Part shown: piece by piece, positions 59,300-64,000 of the stretch
How positions within the stretch are numbered: position 1 is the first letter of the stretch
Layout: each line of letters opens with the position of its first letter
Origin: SAR202-VII-2 sp965263165
GTDB lineage: Bacteria; Chloroflexota; Dehalococcoidia; Lucifugimonadales; SAR202-VII-2
NCBI GenBank assembly: GCA_965263165.1
Contig: OZ253584.1
Span: 1,302,001-1,366,000, forward strand
Direction of reading: 5' to 3'
DNA length: 64,000 nucleotides
Notes under the pieces: model-generated
What the model was told of the DNA's origin: nothing
Seen by the model: the letters and a program-made list of their open reading frames with translations, nothing else
The model's database searches: none
Program-made: the position numbers and the translations under genes

Positions 59300-60631
59300 T
59301 TGCATCAACAAGAAGGTCCGCGAAGGGTAGCGGTCATGGGGTTGGGGTACGTGGGGTTGAGCCTGGCCGCAGGCTTCGGGCAGCATTTCCCCACGGTCGG
59401 GTTCGACGTCAACTCCCAGCGCGTAGAGGAACTCCGATGCGCCAACGACCGCAATGGCGAGCTTCCCCAGGAGGCGCTCCAGCAGCCCCTTCTGACCTTC
59501 TCCTGTGAGCTGTCCGACCTCGACCGTTGCGGCCTTTTGGTGGTGGCGGTCCCAACACCCCTGGATGAGCGAAAGCGCCCAGACCTGAGCTACCTGGAAA
59601 GCGCCTGCCAGATGCTGGGGCAGGTCCTGCGGCGGCAGGGCGCCCCAGTGGGGTGGGCGCCGACCGTGGTGGTCTTCGAGTCGACGGTGTTCCCGGGCTG
59701 CACCGAGGATTTCTGCATCCCCCTTCTCCAGAGCGCCTCCGGTCTCCGTTCGGGCATCGACTTCAAGGTGGGCTTCTCGCCCGAACGGATCAATCCGGGT
59801 GACGCCCAGCACTCGCGGGCAGACGTCGTCAAGGTCGTCTCGGCGCAGGATAGAGAGACGCTGGACGTGATTGTTCAAGCCTATCGCCCGCTGGTTCCGG
59901 CGGGTCTCTACGAGGCGCCCGACATCAGGATCGCCGAGGCTGCCAAGCTGGCGGAGAACATTCACCGGGATGTCAGCATCGCTCTGATGAATGAGTTCTC
60001 CATGGCCTTCAGCGCCATCGGCCTCGACACCAGGGAAGTGCTCAAGGCGGCCCAAACCAAGTGGAACTTTCCCACCCTGGAGCCTGGCCTGGTGGGTGGG
60101 GATTGCATTCCCGTGAGCCCAATGTACCTAGCGTACAAAGCCCAGGAGTCAGGCTTTTCTCCCGAACTCCTTCTCACCGGCCGGTGGATCAACGACGGCA
60201 TGGCGAGGTTCGTCGCCCTTCAGATAGCCAAACGCCTTGAGGAGGCGGGGACGGTGGCGCCGGACGCCCGCGTCCTGATCTTAGGAGTGACCTTCAAGGA
60301 GAACGTGCGGGACTGTCGGAATACCAGGGTGGGAGACCTCGCACGCGAGTTGGAGGCTTTCGGCGTCGAAGTCTCGGCCCACGATCCCCTGGTGTCCTCG
60401 GACCAGATCATCCAAATGGGCCTGTGCCCGGTTGACGACCCGTTCGCCGCTCCGCATCGCTATGATGGCGTTGTGCTGGCCGTGGCTCACAGGCAGTTTC
60501 GCTGCATCGACTCCCTGCGGTACGCCGCCCTGTGCGGGCGCGATGGCCGCCGGGGCGTCCTCGTCGACCTGAAGGACGTTCTGCCGCGGCAGCAGGTGGA
60601 AGGAGAAGGAACGCTGTACTGGAGGCCATAG
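59300..60631 (+). CDS. UDP-N-acetylhexosamine / UDP-sugar 6-dehydrogenase (WbpO/TviB-like)
   Basis: This 443-residue nucleotide-sugar dehydrogenase has an N-terminal Rossmann GLGYVG and the family landmarks ESTVFPGCTED and GFSPERINPGD. The active-site cysteine is in GGDCIPVSPMYL, and a C-terminal GVTFKENVRDCRNT follows. The STV(F/Y)PGCTE and SPERINPGD pattern is that of enzymes oxidising UDP-GalNAc or UDP-GlcNAc to the uronic acid, used in capsule or O-antigen. It starts with TTG at 59300 and leads an operon for surface-glycan precursors. Confidence 0.88.
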   Translation: MHQQEGPRRVAVMGLGYVGLSLAAGFGQHFPTVGFDVNSQRVEELRCANDRNGELPQEALQQPLLTFSCELSDLDRCGLLVVAVPTPLDERKRPDLSYLESACQMLGQVLRRQGAPVGWAPTVVVFESTVFPGCTEDFCIPLLQSASGLRSGIDFKVGFSPERINPGDAQHSRADVVKVVSAQDRETLDVIVQAYRPLVPAGLYEAPDIRIAEAAKLAENIHRDVSIALMNEFSMAFSAIGLDTREVLKAAQTKWNFPTLEPGLVGGDCIPVSPMYLAYKAQESGFSPELLLTGRWINDGMARFVALQIAKRLEEAGTVAPDARVLILGVTFKENVRDCRNTRVGDLARELEAFGVEVSAHDPLVSSDQIIQMGLCPVDDPFAAPHRYDGVVLAVAHRQFRCIDSLRYAALCGRDGRRGVLVDLKDVLPRQQVEGEGTLYWRP

Positions 60632-60634
60632 CTG

Positions 60635-60820
60635 ATGGGCCTATATCACCACCGCAAAGTGGGAGACTTGGAGGTTGCCCAGTGGGTCAACGACCATGGC
60701 GTCCTGATAGGCAACCACCACGGCGTCGGCGAAGCCGAGCGGGAGCACGTGGCCCAAGCCTTGCGCGATTTCATGGCTGGCCATGCGCAAGCTGAGCAAC
60801 CAAGCGGGGGCCGTTCATGA
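60635..60820 (+). pseudogene. 61-residue remnant of a DegT/RfbH-type aminotransferase C-terminus
   Basis: The frame reads MGLYHHRKVGDLEVAQWV, then a NDHGVLIGNHHGVGEAEREHV segment. It resembles the last 50 residues of RfbH-like sugar aminotransferases (NN.FWIGVYPGL....ldyv). The whole catalytic part, including the PLP lysine, is absent. It begins 3 bp after the dehydrogenase and overlaps gmd by 4 bp, so it is still translated in step with the operon. It could be debris of a deleted aminotransferase gene or a retained small protein. Confidence 0.5.
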
Positions 60821-61911
60821 AGAAGGCGCTCCTTACCGGCATCACTGGACAGGACGGCTCCTATCTCGCTGAGTTCCTGCTGTCCAAGGGCTATGAGGTG
60901 CATGGACTCATTCGCCGGGCGAGCACGTTCAACACCCTTCGTATAGACCACCTGGTCCAGGACCTCCATGAGACGGACGTGCGCCTTTTCCTGCACTACG
61001 GCGACCTGGCCAACCTGGAGCAGTTGTCGAACATCATCTACAACGTTCAACCTGAGGAAATCTATCACCTCGGCGCCCAGAGCCACGTCCGGGTAAGCTT
61101 CGACATGCCGGAGTACACGGGTGACGTAACGGGCCTGGGCGTCGCCCGGCTTCTGGAGGCCATCAGGCGCAGCGGCATTCAGACTCGCTATTATCAGGCG
61201 TCGAGCAGCGAGATGTTCGGCGCGGCCCCGCCTCCTCAGAACGAGCGCACGCCCTTCCAGCCCCGCAGCCCCTACGCGATCGCCAAGGCCTATGGTTACT
61301 GGATGGCCGTGACCTACCGCGAGGGCTATGGCCTGTTCGCCTGCAACGGAATCCTCTTCAACCACGAGAGTCCCCGCCGAGGGGAGACGTTCGTCACGCG
61401 AAAGATCAGCCGTGCCGTTGCCAACATCGTCGCCAACAGGCAGGCCAAGGTTTATCTGGGCAACCTGGATGCGCGGCGGGACTGGGGCTACGCTCCTGAA
61501 TACGTCGAGGCAATGTGGCGGATGCTCCAACAGGACCAACCCGACGACTACGTGCTGGGGGCCGGAGAGTCGCATTCGGTGCGGGAGTTCCTGGAAGCGG
61601 CGTTCTCCTACGCTGGGCTGGATTGGCGGCGGCACGTTGAGATTGACCCTCGCTACCTCCGGCCGGTGGAGGTCCAGTCCCTCCTGGCCGATGCCGCGAA
61701 GGCGAGAGCCAGCCTGGATTGGACGCCGAAGGTAACCTTCCCCGACTTGGTGAAGATCATGGTCGACGCGGACCTTCAGGCCCTCGGGCTCGAGCCCATC
61801 GGAGAAGGCAAGCGCATCGTGGAGGAGCGTTTCACCGGCTGGCACGGCTGGCCCGCCCCGGGCCACGTCGCCGGTCAGCACTCTCCGTCCATCCGCGAGG
61901 CCCGGTCATGA
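60817..61911 (+). CDS. gmd: GDP-mannose 4,6-dehydratase
   Basis: This 364-residue extended SDR has the NADP motif GITGQDGSYLAEFLL and the characteristic RRASTFNTLRID. Ser/Thr of the active site lies in ASSSEMFG, and Tyr-Lys in SPYAIAKAYGYW. The FNHESPRRGETFVTRKI block is specific to Gmd. It converts GDP-mannose to GDP-4-keto-6-deoxymannose. It overlaps the remnant upstream and fcl downstream by ATGA, so these genes are translationally coupled. Confidence 0.95.
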   Translation: MKKALLTGITGQDGSYLAEFLLSKGYEVHGLIRRASTFNTLRIDHLVQDLHETDVRLFLHYGDLANLEQLSNIIYNVQPEEIYHLGAQSHVRVSFDMPEYTGDVTGLGVARLLEAIRRSGIQTRYYQASSSEMFGAAPPPQNERTPFQPRSPYAIAKAYGYWMAVTYREGYGLFACNGILFNHESPRRGETFVTRKISRAVANIVANRQAKVYLGNLDARRDWGYAPEYVEAMWRMLQQDQPDDYVLGAGESHSVREFLEAAFSYAGLDWRRHVEIDPRYLRPVEVQSLLADAAKARASLDWTPKVTFPDLVKIMVDADLQALGLEPIGEGKRIVEERFTGWHGWPAPGHVAGQHSPSIREARS

Positions 61912-62867
61912 ACTTCTGGCAAGACAAGAAGGTGGTCGTTACAGGCGGCGCCGGGTTCCTGGGCAGTTTCATTGTGCGAGCTCTGAGGGATCGCGGATGC
62001 GCCGATGTCTTCGTTCCCCGGAGCTGCGACTACGATCTGCGGAGCGAGTCGGCAGTGGTCCGCATGTTCGAAGACAGCAGGCCGGACCTCGTTATACACG
62101 CTGCCGCCTCCGTGGGAGGCATAGGCGCAAACGTGGCAAATCCAGGCAAGTTCTTCTACGACAACGCGCTCATGGGGCTCCACGTCATTGAGGTTGCCAG
62201 ACGGGTGGCGCTGCCCAAGCTTGTTCTTCTCGGCACGGCCTGCTCCTATCCCAAGACGCTGGAGTGGATCCGGGAGGAAGACCTGTGGAACGGATACCCT
62301 GAGGAGACGAATGCCCCCTACGGCCTTGCAAAGAAGATGCACCTGGCCCAGGCCCAAGCCTACAGACAGCAATACGGGCTCAATGCCATCTATATCATCC
62401 CGGCCAACCTCTATGGCCCCGGCGAGTCCTTCGACCCTGACAACTCACACGTGACGGCTGCCCTGGTGCGCAAGTTCACGGACGCGAAGCGCTGGGGAGA
62501 GGAGACTGTAGTGCTCTGGGGCGACGGCTCCCCCACGCGGGACTTTCTGTACGTTGGCGATGCCGCTGAAGGCATTCTTCAGGCCGCAGAGAGCTATGAT
62601 GGCGCTGAGCCGGTCAACCTGGGCACAGGCCGCGAGACGTCCATCAAAGCACTGGCGGAACGCGTCGCTGCGCTGACCGGCTTTGAAGGGAAGGTTGTAT
62701 GGGACGTCTCCAAGCCCAACGGCCAGCCCCGCCGTTTGGTGGATGCATCCAGAGCCGAGCGGCTCTTCGGCTTCAAGCCCAGCGCCAACCTGAAAGAGGG
62801 GCTGCAGCGGGAAATCGAATGGTATGTTCAGCGCTCGCAGCCCGGCGAGTCCGCAGTCCGGGGTTGA
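61908..62867 (+). CDS. fcl: GDP-L-fucose synthase
   Basis: This 319-residue SDR has GGAGFLGS at the N-terminus, GTACSYPK, YGLAKKM (Tyr-Lys) and the family-specific NLYGPGESFDPDNSHV. It epimerises and reduces the product of Gmd to GDP-L-fucose. The ATG overlaps the gmd stop (ATGA). Together gmd-fcl supply fucose for a surface glycan or glycoprotein. Confidence 0.94.
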   Translation: MNFWQDKKVVVTGGAGFLGSFIVRALRDRGCADVFVPRSCDYDLRSESAVVRMFEDSRPDLVIHAAASVGGIGANVANPGKFFYDNALMGLHVIEVARRVALPKLVLLGTACSYPKTLEWIREEDLWNGYPEETNAPYGLAKKMHLAQAQAYRQQYGLNAIYIIPANLYGPGESFDPDNSHVTAALVRKFTDAKRWGEETVVLWGDGSPTRDFLYVGDAAEGILQAAESYDGAEPVNLGTGRETSIKALAERVAALTGFEGKVVWDVSKPNGQPRRLVDASRAERLFGFKPSANLKEGLQREIEWYVQRSQPGESAVRG

Positions 62868-62888
62868 GGAACCCCGGCCCAGGATACG

Positions 62889-63817
62889 ATGCAACGCGGC
62901 CCTGAAGCGGCGCCCGATGGCGTTACCGTAGTCATCCTGACGCTGAATGAGGCGATTCACATCGCTCGGGCGGTGGACAACGCCAAGCGCCTGACTGACG
63001 AGGTGGTCATCGTCGATTCAGGGTCTACGGACGACACATGCGGCTTGGCCGCGGCGCGCGGCGCTCAGGTGTTTTTCCACGCCTTCCAGGACTATGGAGA
63101 CCAGCGGCAGTGGGCCTTGACCGCCATCCCCTACGGCAACGACTGGGTGCTCTTCCTAGACGCCGACGAGCTGCTATCCGATGAGCTCATCGAAGAGATT
63201 CGCCGCGTTCTTCCGGGCACTCCGCCGGAGGTGGACGGCTACCGCATGAGGCGGCGGTTTTACTGGCTGGGAAAGTGGCTGCGGCGCGGCGGCCTCTACC
63301 CGCTCTGGCTCCTGCGTCTGGTTCGGCGAGAGCGCGCCTGGTGCGAAGACAGAACGGTGAATGAGCACCTGCTGGTCTCGGGTCAGGTGCGCGACTTGCG
63401 CCACGACATCTTCCACGTGGACCTGAAGCCCATCTCCGACTGGCTGGCCAAGCACAACACTTACTCGTCTCTGGAGGCGCGAGAACACCTCCGGCGGCCG
63501 AGCCGGGGGGGGGGCGCGCGCATGGCGCGCGGCTTCTGGGGACGCAGGCTGAGCGCAAGCGGTGGCTTCGAAGGAATATCATGGACCGCATGGCGCCGCC
63601 TCTGGCAAGGCCAGCGCTCTATTTTCTCTACGGGTACGTGTTCAGGTTGGGCTTTTTGGATGGAAGGGCTGGCCTGCTCTACCACGCGCTTCGGAACTTC
63701 GGCTACAGGTTCATGATAGAGGCCAAGTTCCTGGCCCTCCGAACCCAAGGAAGCGAGGCGGTCAATCCACCGGGCCAGCCTGCCTCAAAAGAGCCCCGCA
63801 TCGGGGCTCCGGAGTAA
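62889..63817 (+). pseudogene. Family 2 glycosyltransferase interrupted by a frameshift in a G tract
   Basis: The N-terminal part (to about residue 205) is a GT2 of the WaaE/KdtX type: ILTLNEA, VDSGSTDDT, FLDADE, VNEHLLVSGQVRDLRHDIFH and KHNTYSSLEAREHL. After a run of ten G at 63505-63514 the frame carrying the normal C-terminus changes. RKRWLRRN, then PALYFLYGYVFRLGFLDG and YRFMIEAKF, continue at +2 to the TAA at 63817. A tract of 8 or 11 G would restore one protein of about 310 residues. This may be a sequencing error, a dead gene or a phase-variable switch. Confidence 0.82.
63505..63514 (+). repeat. Homopolymer of ten G in a glycosyltransferase gene
   Basis: This G10 tract lies exactly where the two parts of the glycosyltransferase change frame. 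Such tracts slip during replication and are the usual basis of phase variation in surface-glycan genes. Confidence 0.85.
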
Positions 63818-63822
63818 CCCAC

Positions 63823-63920
63823 TGTCCCTGCCCCTCGTACTCGGGGGAAGGCTAGGAAGCGTCCTATCCCCGCCCGTCCACCTAGGGATGCTCTAAACAA
63901 GCCGGCGCGGGCCGTTGGAA
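63823..63920 (+). repeat. Dispersed repeat blocks at the right end
   Basis: CTGTCCCTGCCCCTCGTACTC, GGGGGAAGG and TAGGAAGCGTCC match 5277-5326 (inverted) and 44590-44618. CTAGGGATGCTCTAAACAA and GCGCGGGCCGTTGGAAG match 44541-44580. From 63921 to 64000 no gene is seen; two TTACGGA motifs recall the arrays in the promoter-bearing elements, and a further copy may begin beyond the window. Confidence 0.6.
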
Positions 63921-64000
63921 GTTGGATGAGGTCATTGGACGAGAGCTTACGGAGTCGGCCTTCCGCTCGATGCCATCGCGTAAGTAGCTTACGGAAATGC

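Overview
The window is a GC-rich bacterial chromosome segment with dense operons, frequent GTG/TTG starts and recognisable sigma-70-type promoters. The gene content suggests a Chloroflexota bacterium, possibly a Dehalococcoidia/SAR202-like lineage. The evidence is an LLM flavin oxidoreductase, tandem Rieske oxygenases, a DinB-type mycothiol-isomerase-like protein, an HspR-type regulator beside ClpC, a PT-rich lipoprotein, and hydantoinase/carboxylase subunits. No rRNA or complete phylogenetic marker is present, so this placement is an inference of moderate confidence.

Layout. 1-4.4 kb: the 5' part of an LLM flavin oxidoreductase, then a three-gene SdhA/SdhB/HdrB-like operon whose flavoprotein has lost the usual succinate-dehydrogenase active-site residues. 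4.4-5.8 kb: a gene-free repeat region with a promoter-bearing element also found at 44.6-45.0 kb, two helically phased short arrays and four copies of a GC-rich repeat. 5.8-12.2 kb: zinc alcohol dehydrogenase, SpeD, GlcG-like protein, mycothiol-isomerase-like protein and two Rieske oxygenases. 12.4-17.8 kb: aroC, fused aroK-aroB and two MFS transporters. 17.9-19.8 kb: threonine synthase, NIL-domain protein and MoaD/ThiS-like sulfur carrier. 20-25.2 kb: a heat-shock locus (J-protein, hspR, clpC-like gene) split by an IS5-like element. 25.4-34 kb: hydrolase, S1-domain protein, ClpC, RadA, LarE, LarC. 34-37.7 kb: lipoprotein, DMT exporter, unknown protein, DnaJ. 37.9-43.3 kb: a B12-dependent acyl-CoA mutase with the residue signature of 2-hydroxyisobutyryl-CoA mutase, its B12 subunit, an acyl-CoA ligase, two hot-dog proteins and a PHP protein. 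43.6-48.1 kb: TIGR01777 SDR, repeat region, paired half-size permeases, paired half-size DMT proteins, an SMP-30 lactonase. 48.2-55.7 kb: a URO-D/MetE-like protein and a HyuA-HyuB-HyuA set resembling acetone/acetophenone carboxylases. 55.9-59 kb: SAM hydrolase, gatCA, glutaredoxin-like protein, tRNA-Asp. 59.3-63.8 kb: a nucleotide-sugar and glycan operon (sugar dehydrogenase, aminotransferase remnant, gmd, fcl, a frameshifted glycosyltransferase), then more dispersed repeat.

How the genes work together. The central metabolic theme is CoA-thioester and oxidative chemistry on unusual organic acids. The mutase/ligase cluster could feed 2-hydroxy branched acids into 3-hydroxyacyl-CoA metabolism, and the HyuA/HyuB set could carboxylate ketones or open hydantoin-like rings. 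Rieske and flavin oxygenases fit breakdown of recalcitrant organic matter. The rest is housekeeping: shikimate pathway, Asp/Glu amidotransferase, proteostasis and GDP-fucose synthesis.

Most interesting for follow-up: the mutase cluster, the promoter-bearing repeat with 10.5-bp-phased arrays, the SdhA-like subunit without SDH catalytic residues, and the two-HyuA carboxylase-like operon.
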